This document shows, piece by piece, positions 45,969 through 55,516 of a DNA stretch of 64,000 nt (positions within the stretch are counted from its first letter, which is position 1; each line of letters begins with the position of its first letter). A model generated the notes under the pieces. It was given only the letters and a program-made list of their open reading frames with translations. It had not been told where the DNA came from and did not search any database. A program made the translations under genes and the position numbers. Source of the stretch: Leptospira johnsonii (GTDB taxonomy: Bacteria; Spirochaetota; Leptospiria; Leptospirales; Leptospiraceae); contig NZ_BFAY01000007.1 in assembly GCF_003112675.1 (NCBI RefSeq), positions 310,001 to 374,000 of the forward strand, in the 5' to 3' direction.

Positions 45969-46358
45969 ATGAATTTTAAATATTCTATACTTTATATTTT
46001 TATAATATTATTGATCTTCTCCTGCTCTTCCGATCCACAAACTGAAAAGGAGAAAGTGGACTACCAAAATCAATCCTTGGTCTCCGCAGCCTTGAACGGA
46101 AATCAAAGATCCGATTGTGTATATTGCTCCGATACTAGAGCTTTCGAGGGAAATTGTTCCTGTTATAAACAGATCCCAGTTTTTTCCTGCGCAGGCATTC
46201 CTTCCGGAAAGGGCAAATCTAATTCTTATAAGATTTCTTGTGATGAGTTAGTAGGATTAGGGACTTGGGCTCAGGTTTCTTCTGATTCTTATTCCTGTAG
46301 TTATCTAACCTGCCCTCCCGAAGCGTACAGGGCAGCCTTTACGGAAGAAGGTAAATAG
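45969..46358 (+). CDS. Cys-rich lipoprotein downstream of TonB receptor
   Basis: A 129-residue protein with a lipobox-type signal peptide ending LLIFSC (Cys19). The mature chain has about ten cysteines (SDCVYCSD, GNCSCYK, FSCAG, ISCDE, YSCSYLTCP), pointing to disulphides or metal binding. It begins 9 bp after the receptor stop, so it is co-transcribed and may be a surface partner of the receptor. I do not recognise the family. Confidence 0.75.
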   Translation: MNFKYSILYIFIILLIFSCSSDPQTEKEKVDYQNQSLVSAALNGNQRSDCVYCSDTRAFEGNCSCYKQIPVFSCAGIPSGKGKSNSYKISCDELVGLGTWAQVSSDSYSCSYLTCPPEAYRAAFTEEGK

Positions 46359-46365
46359 TCTCAGC

Positions 46366-46812
46366 TCAGTAAATCGGAAGTCCAGTACTGTAATCGATTG
46401 TAGTTTTTTTATACGAGCTGGCGAGAAGGTCGGAAGAGATCAAATAATCAGCGGACCTTCTATTATTCGCAATTGGAATATTATAAAGTACTGCAATTCT
46501 CAAAAGGGCCTTAACGTCAGGATCATGAGGCTGAGCGGTCAATGGATCCCAGAAGAAGATGACAACATCTATCTCTCCATCTACGATCTTTGCTCCGATC
46601 TGTTGGTCCCCACCGAGTGGCCCGGATAAAAATCTATGAACCGGCAGATCCGTTCTTTCGTGGACGATCTTTCCTGTGGTCCCCGTGGCATACAGATGAT
46701 GTTTGGAAAGAGTGTCCTTATGAAGTTGCACCCATTCCACTAGATCTTCTTTCTTATTATCGTGAGCGATGAGCACGATACGTTTCGTTTTCGGGACTTC
46801 GGGGCTTTGCAT
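46366..46812 (-). CDS. mgsA: Methylglyoxal synthase
   Basis: A 148-residue enzyme matching MgsA throughout. It opens RIVLIAHDNKKEDLVEWV, then LYATGTTGKIV, SGPLGGDQQIGA with the catalytic Asp69, FFWDPLTAQPHDPDVKALLR with Asp89 and His96, and IANNRRSADYLI. It turns dihydroxyacetone phosphate into methylglyoxal in the cytoplasm, a bypass that releases phosphate. It converges with the Cys-rich lipoprotein gene (7 bp). Confidence 0.96.
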   Translation of the reverse strand: MQSPEVPKTKRIVLIAHDNKKEDLVEWVQLHKDTLSKHHLYATGTTGKIVHERTDLPVHRFLSGPLGGDQQIGAKIVDGEIDVVIFFWDPLTAQPHDPDVKALLRIAVLYNIPIANNRRSADYLISSDLLASSYKKTTIDYSTGLPIY

Positions 46813-46906
46813 ATTCTGCTCCTAAATCAAATTCATCGGAAGGCTTTCCGAATGAAACCATTTTTATGGTTTATCTCTCGAAGAGGTTTCCCGATCCTAG
46901 TGCTAA

Positions 46907-47713
46907 ATGAAACTCGTGAAGCTTTCATACTTAAGATCTTTGCTCTTATTCACCTTGATCGCCTCTTCTTCTTATCTATTTTCCCAAGAAGATCCTCATG
47001 ATCGCCCCAAAAAATTGGAGATCTTGATCCCTGAATCCACAAAAGAAGGTCCCTGGAGCGACGATCCGAACGAATTCAAGGACATAGACTTCTTAGGGGA
47101 TTTTTCAGAAGGAAATTCCAAACAAGCTTTGGAAAGAACAGAAGAATACTTCTCCGTTGCTATGGACGGTTTCAGAAAAGTTTCGGATAATATCAAATCC
47201 AAAAGGGAAAAAGAAGAAGGTAAGGTTCTTGATTCTGAAAGATTCCCTTGGCAGAGAAAGACCAGACTAGAAAACGCAGAAAGAGTTTGGAATAGAGAGC
47301 TCACCAGAGCTAGATTAGATTCAGTCAAAAATCTTTCTCTAGCGATGAAAAATCTGGATAAGATCGCAAATCCTAATATTAGAAAATCTGAATCTTTCCT
47401 GGAATTGCAGGCCGGAGTTTATCGAGAATTTATCAAACACCAGTATGCTTTGAAAAACTTTAACCAGTCTGCCGAGTTTTTGGAGAAGTATATCTCATTA
47501 GATCCTAAATTTAACGACGAGTCTGAACCTCATCGCATTCTATCCCATTGTTACGAAAGACTCTATCTTTCGGCCAAGAAGTCCGGCCATCCGGATGGTA
47601 TGGATTATTATAAAGATAGAAGAAAGAAGCACGGGATCTTATACGCTGAAAAAGCGTATGGTAGGAACTCCTACGAATTCAAAAAAGTTTTGGAATTATT
47701 TGCACGAGAGTAA
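46907..47713 (+). CDS. Exported helical protein, function unknown
   Basis: A 268-residue protein with a signal peptide (to about residue 26, LFSQEDP). A proline-rich start (RPKKLEILIPESTKEGPWSDDP) is followed by long charged helices, with a TPR-like pair late on (YALKNFNQSAEFLEKYISLDPK). The layout is like periplasmic structural proteins of Leptospira, for example flagellar-coiling proteins, but I cannot align them and do not claim this. It is divergent from mgsA with a 94-bp gap. Confidence 0.72.
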   Translation: MKLVKLSYLRSLLLFTLIASSSYLFSQEDPHDRPKKLEILIPESTKEGPWSDDPNEFKDIDFLGDFSEGNSKQALERTEEYFSVAMDGFRKVSDNIKSKREKEEGKVLDSERFPWQRKTRLENAERVWNRELTRARLDSVKNLSLAMKNLDKIANPNIRKSESFLELQAGVYREFIKHQYALKNFNQSAEFLEKYISLDPKFNDESEPHRILSHCYERLYLSAKKSGHPDGMDYYKDRRKKHGILYAEKAYGRNSYEFKKVLELFARE

Positions 47714-47746
47714 GACGGTGATTGGGCACGGGAAGAAGGTCCGTGT

Positions 47747-47891
47747 TTGTTGGAGTTCCAACAAAGTTTAGGAGTAGAAAATTCTGTTGTAAGTTTAGCG
47801 GAAATGTGGTAAGGAGGATTTGCTTTCCCACGGGCCACTCCCCCCTCCCAATGCAGGGTGGGGGCGGTTAACCCGCGTAGGAATTCCAACA
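47747..47891 (+). repeat. Intergenic palindrome-ended repeat, copy C
   Basis: About 145 bp. The left end is TTGTTGGAGTTCCAACAA, the right end CGTAGGAATTCCAACA. Inside is CCCACGGGCCACTCCCCCC followed by the GC hairpin to GGGTGGGGGCGG. It fills the gap between two convergent genes (47713 and 47899). Confidence 0.75.
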
Positions 47892-47898
47892 TTCAGTT

Positions 47899-48735
47899 CT
47901 AATTGTTTTCAGGAAGTCCTAGTTCTTTTCTAAGGCGTTTGTTTTCCTCAACTAGCTCTTTAATTTCCTGCTCAGTGTATTCGAATAATTTAGTATGAGC
48001 CTCGAGGATATTTTTCATTTCGATCTCTTCAATGCTAGAATATTCTAATGCTCTTTCGGTAGCTTTCTTGAGCTCAAGCGCGTGTTTTAATTCCATTGTT
48101 TTGAGATTATCTATGATCTCGGATACTTTTAGTCTTTCATGCAGAGTAAGAAGCTCTTGATTCTTGAGTTCGTTCACTCTTTCGATTGCCTTATTGATAT
48201 CTTCGTTGTTCTTCTTGATCTTTGCTTCGAATTCAAGGATCGCATGAAGAGCTGCATTTGCCTTATGGGCGTCCTTGTATTCTTTGTTAGCCAGTTCGAA
48301 GACCCCTTCGAAAAATCCTACGTTTGCGAGACAACTGTTCCCGATCTCGTTAGCCACCATCTTGAAAAATTCTGTTTGGATCACTCTGTCTAAGATGATC
48401 CTTAAAGATCTGGGCTGGACCGGATTTTCTAAAACTTCTGTTTTACCTTTAGGAGAAAGTTTATTATAAATTTCTTCCGCTTCGGGAGAAGCGATAATGG
48501 TAAGTGCAACGAATGGATGAAGTTCAAAACGTTTTAGGAAATCATCCTTAATCTCCGACCATTCTTTCAGGTTAGTATTCACATAAAATACATTGATATC
48601 CTGAGCATCCAATTCGATCGATCTGTAGTCCTTTAACTGAACCTTGCGCAGCTCGATATTAATTCTCGGATGTTTCCATATATGTACGGGGAATTCAGCT
48701 CCGGAAGTTATGTGCCAAATATTCGCGGTTTTCAA
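47899..48735 (-). CDS. Pseudo-receiver/coiled-coil protein
   Basis: A 278-residue protein without a signal peptide. The N-terminal 125 residues have the pattern of a receiver fold ([47 protein letters not shown] as the alpha5 end), but no clear phospho-acceptor Asp or acidic pocket is visible. A helical part then leads into a long coiled coil (about 185-278, [32 protein letters not shown]). It may be a signalling scaffold; no family is assigned. Confidence 0.7.
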   Translation of the reverse strand: MKTANIWHITSGAEFPVHIWKHPRINIELRKVQLKDYRSIELDAQDINVFYVNTNLKEWSEIKDDFLKRFELHPFVALTIIASPEAEEIYNKLSPKGKTEVLENPVQPRSLRIILDRVIQTEFFKMVANEIGNSCLANVGFFEGVFELANKEYKDAHKANAALHAILEFEAKIKKNNEDINKAIERVNELKNQELLTLHERLKVSEIIDNLKTMELKHALELKKATERALEYSSIEEIEMKNILEAHTKLFEYTEQEIKELVEENKRLRKELGLPENN

Positions 48736-48809
48736 AGCCGACTCTCCCCCTTACTCGACGCCATAAATGAGACGTCGAAAGCCGATCCCGTCCTTCTAAA
48801 AAACAGGAA

Positions 48810-50588
48810 TCAGTATCGATTTTCTCGATTTCTCCATAAGGATAATTTTTTGAGTCCCTCTGTCAATTTTGTTTTTAGGAAAGAAAGGGGTTCTTCTATC
48901 CGGGCGTAAACGCGGGCAACGGGGGAAAAGAACTTAGCTAGGATCTGAAAGAAATTTACTACAGCGGGCGGAAAACGCATATCGGTTCGTTTTAACATAA
49001 CAACTGAACCAATGATCGCGATCGCAATGTTTCCGCTCCAAGGTCCCAACCAAACCGGGAACTTGGAATTTTCAGAAATATTCGATCCAAATGTAAAAAG
49101 TGCCCAATATACAATGATCAAAACTACTGCCATTGTAAAACTCATCCCTTTTCCGGAACGTTTTACTACGAGACCTAATGGTAAAGACACTAAGGAAAAA
49201 ATAATACAAGAAACGGGGATCGCGTATCTTCTCTGGATCTCCACGTCGAATTGAGCGACCCTTTTTTTAGCCTCTTTCAACAAAGTAGTCAGCTGAAGAA
49301 CTATCGTAACACTCTGAGATTTCTGAGCATCCGAGATCGTAGGATCATTCATGATATTCGGCAATTCCAATTGTAGACGTAGAACTCTATCTTTCAAATT
49401 CTCAGATCCGTCGGACGGAATCCCCATCTCTTGCAAGATTTCGAGTCCCGGGATCCTTTCCAATCTTCCTGCTTTAATATTATTTCTGATATCGATCAAG
49501 GTCCAAAGAGTGAACGAACCTGGATCCACATTGATGACTAGGCTTTTTTTCTCTTCAGTTTTCGGAATATTATAATCCATCTCTCCTTTTCGAAGATCTC
49601 CCACCGAAAACTGGTGCTTGGCTCTGTCCCATTCCAAGATCCAAGCGTCTTTCAATCGGATGGATTTTTCGAACTCTCCGTCAGGCCCCTTCTTCTCCAC
49701 TAATGTCCCTTTTTTAGCGGAAATAATCTGAGTAATATAAGATTCTCCTAATTGAACAGGACGGCTCGCGGCGCCCATAGAAAGTAGGAATGGATCTTGG
49801 TTTTGCGGAATAAAAACTGTCCACTCACGGATCTGAACTCCGGAAAGTTCTCCTGTTTTTGCGTTCACACCTTCCGTATACATCGCAATCGCTTTCTCGG
49901 AGCCTGCATTCTGCACTTGGTCTCCTGCAAACTGCCCGGGAGTTAGGGCAAGAAGTGGATTATAAGCCAAAACCCATTTATTGAACTCTGTCATTTTTCG
50001 AGTATTGATGGGAGAAAGATAGAAGCACAAGTAGGCAACGATAGCAGCTAAGAATACACCAAAGCCGACAAACACTACGTAGATCCGGGAGAATCCAATT
50101 CCCGCAGAACGTATAGCGGTGATCTCCGAATCCCCAGAAAGTCTTCCCGCCGCCATAACACCACTCATCAAACAAGCAAGAGGTGCGGTTGTAGGAAGAA
50201 TATTCCCCAACAGATATCCGAAATAATCCAGAAGTCGGAAAGGGTCAACGCCCTTCCCCACAAAAAGACCGATCATACTTTTGAGTGCGATGGCCATGTA
50301 GATGCTTGTGAAAAATAAAAGTGCGACTAAGAAAGAAGGAAAAATTTCGGAGAGAATGTACCGATCCAAGATAGGGAGCCATCTCCAAAACTTCTCTCTA
50401 TCCGTATGAACAAAAAAACCGGGGGGAAGGTCCGCAACACTATGCACTCTTACGGAACGTAGATCTTTTCCTTCTGCTACTTTTCCGGCAGCTTCTGTTC
50501 CGAAACTAGTGGTGTCAGTCCGATGTACTGCGGACTTTTTTTTCTTAGGAGAGGAATCGCCTCCCGAAGCACGGGAGATCTTCTTCAC
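48810..50588 (-). CDS. LptF/LptG-family permease (LPS export)
   Basis: A 592-residue YjgP/YjgQ-type permease. A charged N-terminal extension of about 65 residues comes first. The first helices ([40 protein letters not shown]) match the LptF/G start. A large central domain faces the periplasm, and three terminal helices follow ([31 protein letters not shown]). With LptB it would extract lipopolysaccharide from the inner membrane. It starts by 4-bp overlap after miaB. Confidence 0.9.
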   Translation of the reverse strand: MKKISRASGGDSSPKKKKSAVHRTDTTSFGTEAAGKVAEGKDLRSVRVHSVADLPPGFFVHTDREKFWRWLPILDRYILSEIFPSFLVALLFFTSIYMAIALKSMIGLFVGKGVDPFRLLDYFGYLLGNILPTTAPLACLMSGVMAAGRLSGDSEITAIRSAGIGFSRIYVVFVGFGVFLAAIVAYLCFYLSPINTRKMTEFNKWVLAYNPLLALTPGQFAGDQVQNAGSEKAIAMYTEGVNAKTGELSGVQIREWTVFIPQNQDPFLLSMGAASRPVQLGESYITQIISAKKGTLVEKKGPDGEFEKSIRLKDAWILEWDRAKHQFSVGDLRKGEMDYNIPKTEEKKSLVINVDPGSFTLWTLIDIRNNIKAGRLERIPGLEILQEMGIPSDGSENLKDRVLRLQLELPNIMNDPTISDAQKSQSVTIVLQLTTLLKEAKKRVAQFDVEIQRRYAIPVSCIIFSLVSLPLGLVVKRSGKGMSFTMAVVLIIVYWALFTFGSNISENSKFPVWLGPWSGNIAIAIIGSVVMLKRTDMRFPPAVVNFFQILAKFFSPVARVYARIEEPLSFLKTKLTEGLKKLSLWRNRENRY

Positions 50589-51934
50589 TCTATCACCTCT
50601 CCTTTGAGAGTTGCACTAGTGGCGAAATTGATCTTTACTGAGACGGTTTTTCCGATCAGAGAATCAACGTTAACATTTTCCGGTAATTTGAAAACTGTCA
50701 TTCTTCCGCAAGGAGTACGACCGCAAGCTTCCTTAGAAGACTTTTTAGAAGCGCCTTCTACCAAGATTGGGAAAGTTTTTCCGATCCTTGCTTTATTCTG
50801 CTCCAAAGAGATTGAGGTTTGAAGATCTACTAATTTGGTCAGACGATCTCCTTTTACTTCTTCAGGCACATCGTCCGGATATCTTTTTTGGGCGATGGTA
50901 CCTTCTCTCTCCGAATACTTGAACATGAATGCCATGTCGAAGCCGACTTTGCGGACCATGTCCAATGTATCTTCGAATTGTTCTTCGGTCTCTCCAGGGA
51001 AACCTACGATAATATCTGTTGTAAGTCCAACATTCGGAACAATTGTTTTGATCTGATCTACTACTTCCAAAAATTCTTCTTTGGAATAAGTTCTTTTCAT
51101 ATTCTCCAATACATCCGTATTTCCAGACTGTAATGGAAGATGAATATTAGGACAGAATCTTGGATTTTCCGCCATAAGTTCCAAAAGATGCATCGGAAAA
51201 TCTTTCGGGTGAGGAGAGGTAAAACGAATTCTTTCTATATCAGTTTCTTCTAATAGAAGGCGAACAAGCCCAGCAAAATCAGTGCCTTCCGACTTATAAG
51301 AGTTAACATTCTGCCCGAGCAAAGTAAGCTGCTTTACGCCTTGGGCAACAAGGTCCCGGGTTTCTCTTACAATAGAATGAGGATCTCTACTTCTTTCTCT
51401 TCCTCTTGTATAAGGAACCACGCAGAATGTGCAAAAATTATTGCAACCTCTCATGATCGTAACGAACGCCTGGATGCCGTTGACCACTCTTGGCTCTATC
51501 TCATCATATGTTTCGATCTTAGAAAGACGGGTCAAAGAAACAGGTTGTTTATCAGAGCGAATGGTTTGAATGAGTTCGGGAAGAGTTCTATAATTGTCGG
51601 GACCAACCACCAAATCCAAAGGTAATTCCTGGTGAAATAGATCATCTCCCAGGTTTTGGGCCATACATCCAAGGACTCCGATGACTAGGTCAGGATTTCT
51701 TTTTTTCAGATACCCAAGGCTTTGGAGCCTACTATAAATTTTTGCATGAGCGTTTTCACGGATCGCACAAGTATTTAAGAAGATAACGTCGGAAAGTTCG
51801 GGGTCCGAAACAGTCTCGAACTGAGCGCCTTGCATTAAACTGGACACGATACCCGAATCGTATTCGTTCATCTGGCAGCCATAGGTCTCTATATAAACCT
51901 TACCGGCCTTTTTTTCTACTTCTAGAACGCTCAT
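50585..51934 (-). CDS. miaB: tRNA-2-methylthio-N6-dimethylallyladenosine synthase MiaB
   Basis: A 449-residue radical-SAM methylthiotransferase. The N-terminal MTTase part has [23 protein letters not shown] and GVLGCMAQ, giving the three cysteines of one cluster. The radical-SAM motif is [27 protein letters not shown] domain closes it ([22 protein letters not shown] and [12 protein letters not shown]). The enzyme adds a methylthio group to i6A37 of tRNAs. It overlaps the LptF/G gene by 4 bp. Confidence 0.96.
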   Translation of the reverse strand: MSVLEVEKKAGKVYIETYGCQMNEYDSGIVSSLMQGAQFETVSDPELSDVIFLNTCAIRENAHAKIYSRLQSLGYLKKRNPDLVIGVLGCMAQNLGDDLFHQELPLDLVVGPDNYRTLPELIQTIRSDKQPVSLTRLSKIETYDEIEPRVVNGIQAFVTIMRGCNNFCTFCVVPYTRGRERSRDPHSIVRETRDLVAQGVKQLTLLGQNVNSYKSEGTDFAGLVRLLLEETDIERIRFTSPHPKDFPMHLLELMAENPRFCPNIHLPLQSGNTDVLENMKRTYSKEEFLEVVDQIKTIVPNVGLTTDIIVGFPGETEEQFEDTLDMVRKVGFDMAFMFKYSEREGTIAQKRYPDDVPEEVKGDRLTKLVDLQTSISLEQNKARIGKTFPILVEGASKKSSKEACGRTPCGRMTVFKLPENVNVDSLIGKTVSVKINFATSATLKGEVIE

Positions 51935-52047
51935 AGGTCCAGTTTTGGAGAAGTAAAGAGCCTGTCAACCCGCTCGAAACCTTAAAAAAAAGTTTCCTTT
52001 CCTGCCGAAATCGGATCATAATCAGAATTCTACTTAAGACGAATCAA

Positions 52048-52692
52048 ATGAATCGATCGGGAACAGGACTCAGCCGTAAAACAGACTATTATGTATTATT
52101 TGGTCTTTCCAGGGACGCCTCTCCACGAGCGGTGGAAGAAGCTTTTCAACAATATGTACAGGATCTAAAAGAACATTCCTGGGTACCTTGGAAAGATGCG
52201 GAATTACGAGAAGGTGCAGAAGCATATTACCATCTATCAGATCCTGCCAGACGAAAACGTTATGATTCTTCCTTAGATTACGAATTGGTGCTTCCGGATC
52301 CGGAAGGAGTGCCTGAAGAATTCGAAAGGTATTTTGAAGTCCAAAAAATTTCCACGCCTAAGGAATACGAGAGACTGTACAAACAATTCCTAATGTTAAA
52401 ATATGAAAGAGAAGATAAACTCTGGATCTTCAGGGCCACAGTATATTTTATACTGACCTGTTTCTCCGCACTTGTACTTTCTTCTCTCGTTTTTGTAGTA
52501 TTCCAGAAAAACGGCTGGCTCTCCACAAGCGCCGATCTTTTCTATCGTAAATGGGGACTCTTATTTTCCTGCACGTTTATGGGGACAGCATATATGCTAT
52601 TCCGAGTATTCTATTTGGAAAGAGTGATCACACTAAGAGAGAAAAAAAGAGAAATAGAGCAGAATGAAGAAGTCTCGGACATCGGATCCTAA
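52048..52692 (+). CDS. Membrane protein with J-like domain lacking HPD
   Basis: A 214-residue protein. The N-terminal 75 residues are J-domain-like (DYYVLFGLSRDASPRAVEEAFQQYV then AEAYYHLSDPARRKRYDSSL). The HPD motif between helices II and III is replaced (LKEHSWVPWKDAEL), so DnaK stimulation is unlikely. Two transmembrane helices follow at about 128-155 and 170-190. The last 29 bp overlap the next gene, which suggests joint translation. The function is unknown. Confidence 0.8.
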   Translation: MNRSGTGLSRKTDYYVLFGLSRDASPRAVEEAFQQYVQDLKEHSWVPWKDAELREGAEAYYHLSDPARRKRYDSSLDYELVLPDPEGVPEEFERYFEVQKISTPKEYERLYKQFLMLKYEREDKLWIFRATVYFILTCFSALVLSSLVFVVFQKNGWLSTSADLFYRKWGLLFSCTFMGTAYMLFRVFYLERVITLREKKREIEQNEEVSDIGS

Positions 52693-53305
52693 AGCCTTAA
52701 CAGAAGACGAAATACAATACTATTATTCGCTTCTTCAAGAAGAAGTAACTGAATATAACTGCGGAAGTTTATGTGCACCTTCTAACGGTGGCATCCCTGT
52801 GTGTTGCCAGGCGGACAATGCCCTCCCTGCATTGTACAAAGCGGAATACGAAATGTTATCCAAAAGAACAGACTTATGGAAAGCATATGTTCCGATGACA
52901 AGAGAAGAGAAAAAAGAATTCGCAGTATACGACCATAGGAAAATTACGTTTTGTGAATGTAAAGGAGTGGCTCATTGCGAAAGAGAGAACCGCTCCATCA
53001 GCTGCAGGACTTTCCCATTAGAGCCATACTTGGATACAAGAGGAGTTTTGGTAGGTTTAGTATTCATGCAAGAATTCCAAACCAAATGTCCTTTAACTTC
53101 GAGAGCGAAAGACGTACGACAAGAATTCATAGACAATCATTTCCTATTTTGGGAAAAACTTCTTTTCAGAGTCGAATCGGAATACGAAGTATATACAGAA
53201 TCCAGTAAGGCCTATCGAAGAAAACGCAAACGTACAGGCGTGGAATTCCCTATTTTATATCCGAGTCATCTAAAAGGAAAAGAATACTTGAAACAATATA
53301 TTTAG
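52664..53305 (+). CDS. YkgJ-like Cys-cluster protein
   Basis: A 213-residue cytoplasmic protein. Its cysteines (CGSLCAPSNGG, PVCCQ, FCECKGVAHC, SISCRTFPLEPYLD) match the layout of the YkgJ family of zinc/iron-chelating proteins. It starts inside the J-like gene (29-bp overlap). The basic patch KAYRRKRKRTG lies near the C-terminus. The function is not known. Confidence 0.76.
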   Translation: MKKSRTSDPKALTEDEIQYYYSLLQEEVTEYNCGSLCAPSNGGIPVCCQADNALPALYKAEYEMLSKRTDLWKAYVPMTREEKKEFAVYDHRKITFCECKGVAHCERENRSISCRTFPLEPYLDTRGVLVGLVFMQEFQTKCPLTSRAKDVRQEFIDNHFLFWEKLLFRVESEYEVYTESSKAYRRKRKRTGVEFPILYPSHLKGKEYLKQYI

Positions 53306-53311
53306 AGTACC

Positions 53312-53463
53312 TTTGTAGGAACTCCAACAAAGGTTGTAGCAGGAAATTTTGTTGTAAATTATAGGAAAATATGATAGTGGGGAATCAGCTCTCCCACGGG
53401 CCACTCCCCCCAATCCCAATGCAGGGTGGGGGCAAACTCATCGCACGTTGGAATTCCAACACA
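53312..53463 (+). repeat. Intergenic palindrome-ended repeat, copy D
   Basis: About 152 bp, with left end TTTGTAGGAACTCCAACAAA and right end GTTGGAATTCCAAC (a perfect palindrome). The middle has CTCCCACGGGCCACTCCCCC and AATGCAGGGTGGGGGC, nearly the same as copy C in the same order. It fills the gap between two convergent genes. Confidence 0.78.
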
Positions 53464-53468
53464 TAGCT

Positions 53469-54107
53469 CTAATACTCAAACAAAAATCTAAAAGTAAAGA
53501 GTTCATATCCCAAGATCTGAACTTCAAACGGATTCATACCTTTTTGAAAACAGGATTCCGGAAACGCGGCTAAAACCTTTTTGGTTTCCTCTTCATAAGA
53601 ATTTTTTGATCTCAATTTTGTAGCAGAAGAAGAAGGTTTTGAATTTTCGAATTTGTATTTAGTGATCTGATTCTTACCATCTCTTCCTCCACCTTTCTCT
53701 ACAGGAAAAAAATAGTAAGTATAAGGAAATTCTATCTTATCTTTTCCTTCACAGTCTCCCAAACGGACTCCGATCTCTCCCAAAATGTCGACGGGAAGAT
53801 AGATCGTATTGGAACGAATATCTATCATAAATACCCGCTTTCCTTTCGGGTCCCAACCGAGATCAGATCCCAAAACACTATCTTTAGATTTAGATGCAGT
53901 GGTGTTGTTATTAGGATCTTCTAATATCTTCTTTAAAATTTCACCTCGGACTTCCCAAGCCCGGACATCATATGCGGCCCTTTCTCTTTCGGAACGTTCC
54001 GGTCTTCCTTCTTTCTTATCCCAAGAATCATTAACTAAGTATTTACGTTCTAATGTGGTTTTGCAGGAGGCTACCAATAATATAAAGAGAAGAAGTATAA
54101 CTCGCAT
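53469..54107 (-). CDS. Predicted lipoprotein, function unknown
   Basis: Read from ATG 54107 the protein has 212 residues with a short signal ending LLVASC (Cys15). An upstream start at 54161 would hide this signal and is less likely. The mature part is charged, with beta segments (KRVFMIDIRSNTIYLPVDILGEIGVRLGDC) and a Ser/Lys linker. No domain is recognised. It lies 69 bp downstream of the HEAT-repeat gene on the same strand. Confidence 0.73.
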   Translation of the reverse strand: MRVILLLFILLVASCKTTLERKYLVNDSWDKKEGRPERSERERAAYDVRAWEVRGEILKKILEDPNNNTTASKSKDSVLGSDLGWDPKGKRVFMIDIRSNTIYLPVDILGEIGVRLGDCEGKDKIEFPYTYYFFPVEKGGGRDGKNQITKYKFENSKPSSSATKLRSKNSYEEETKKVLAAFPESCFQKGMNPFEVQILGYELFTFRFLFEY

Positions 54108-54175
54108 TTCAAAAGGCTCCGCGGAATTGCACCTCGTACGTGAGAAAATTTTGGATCTCACTAACTTCTCAGCTC

Positions 54176-55516
54176 TTACTTAGAGACCTTAATAGAAATG
54201 ATCTCTCTTACAGCTTTTTCCATTTCGGATTTTACTTCCGGAGTTTTTTCTATCACATAAGCATCGAACAGTGCAGGCAAACATTCAGGATCACCAATGT
54301 TCCGGACAGTATCTATCGCTTGCAAACGAAGTGGGAGATATTCTTTTTTATTGTTGGAAGAAAAAGAGATCAATGCAGGAACGGAAGTTTTATCCTTCAA
54401 TTCTCCTAAGGCCTTTAATAAAGAAAGTTTGACTTCGTTTACTTTTTCTTTTTCAAAGATACGTTTGAGTTCGTTCGTTCCAGGATTGAATCCCAACTTC
54501 CCCATCACTTCTGCAGCACGAGAACGTAAACCTGAATCCTTATCACTGTCTAAAACAGTTAATAAACCCTGTCCGCCTCCATGAGCTCCAAGATCCAAAA
54601 GTAGATCGATCAATCGGGCTTTGAGTCCAGGAACAGTTTCCTTTACCAGTTGTTCCGAAACCGATTTAGCACCTTGCTTATCGTTCAGATAAAACAATGC
54701 TTCGGTGCAAATCTTTCTCAGATCCGGATTCGGTTCTGTGATCCCTTTATAGAACAAAGAAATATACTGCCTGCTTTTTCTATTCTTGAGGATCTCCAAA
54801 CCGTGGAGCCGAACATCTTCATCCGGGTCGGAGGCGGCCATACGCGGAATATTTCCTCGGTTATCAGGTATATTATTCTTATTTAATACTGTGAAAAATC
54901 TTCTGCGAAGAGCAGGAATATCGTCCGTCGCGAATTTATTGATCAGGTTCTGGACCCTTTCGTCTTTGATCCAGATGGCAGACTCTAAAAAATATTCCCT
55001 ATATACCGGATTATTGGAAACTGCTAGATCCAAAACATGAGGCATTGCCCTGTCGTCCTTGATACCTTGCACATATCTGTAAGAAGACTGTCTCACCTCA
55101 AAATCAGTATGATTAAGCCCTGCAATCACCGCATAGATCAGTCTTTTTTCTTTTTTTCGATCTGCGAGTTCTAGTATCCTAGTTTGGATCTCGGTATTTC
55201 GAGTAACTTTAAAAACAGTATCGAGTTCGTTTGCCCAGCTTGGAGCAAGAGTATCCAATTCTTCTAACTCGGAAAATAGCGCTAAAGAAGCGAAGATACT
55301 ATCTTCTCTTGCGTCCGGCTCTGAAATTATCTTGGGAAGTTCTTTAACCAGATCCAAACGATTCTTGGATTTGATCTCGGAAATTGCTCTGGCCTGGGAT
55401 CTTCCTTTGGAAAGAACGGATTCCTTAAATGGATCCTTTTGTTCTTCGGCAAAAATACTTCCGCCGAAATTTATAGTGAAGAATAGAACCAGACAAAAGA
55501 ATGGAATTCTTTTCAG
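54176..55516 (-). CDS. Exported HEAT-repeat protein (CTG start)
   Basis: I place the start at CTG 55516, which overlaps the TGA stop of the TPR gene as CTGA. From there the frame reads [18 protein letters not shown] then SIFAEEQ, a clean signal peptide, for a total of 446 residues. A later TTG (55357) would lose the signal. The rest is HEAT-like helical repeats (for example [57 protein letters not shown]). A purine-rich GAGGGACGG lies 8 bp upstream. It is likely a periplasmic scaffold acting with the TPR protein. Confidence 0.78.
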   Translation of the reverse strand: MKRIPFFCLVLFFTINFGGSIFAEEQKDPFKESVLSKGRSQARAISEIKSKNRLDLVKELPKIISEPDAREDSIFASLALFSELEELDTLAPSWANELDTVFKVTRNTEIQTRILELADRKKEKRLIYAVIAGLNHTDFEVRQSSYRYVQGIKDDRAMPHVLDLAVSNNPVYREYFLESAIWIKDERVQNLINKFATDDIPALRRRFFTVLNKNNIPDNRGNIPRMAASDPDEDVRLHGLEILKNRKSRQYISLFYKGITEPNPDLRKICTEALFYLNDKQGAKSVSEQLVKETVPGLKARLIDLLLDLGAHGGGQGLLTVLDSDKDSGLRSRAAEVMGKLGFNPGTNELKRIFEKEKVNEVKLSLLKALGELKDKTSVPALISFSSNNKKEYLPLRLQAIDTVRNIGDPECLPALFDAYVIEKTPEVKSEMEKAVREIISIKVSK

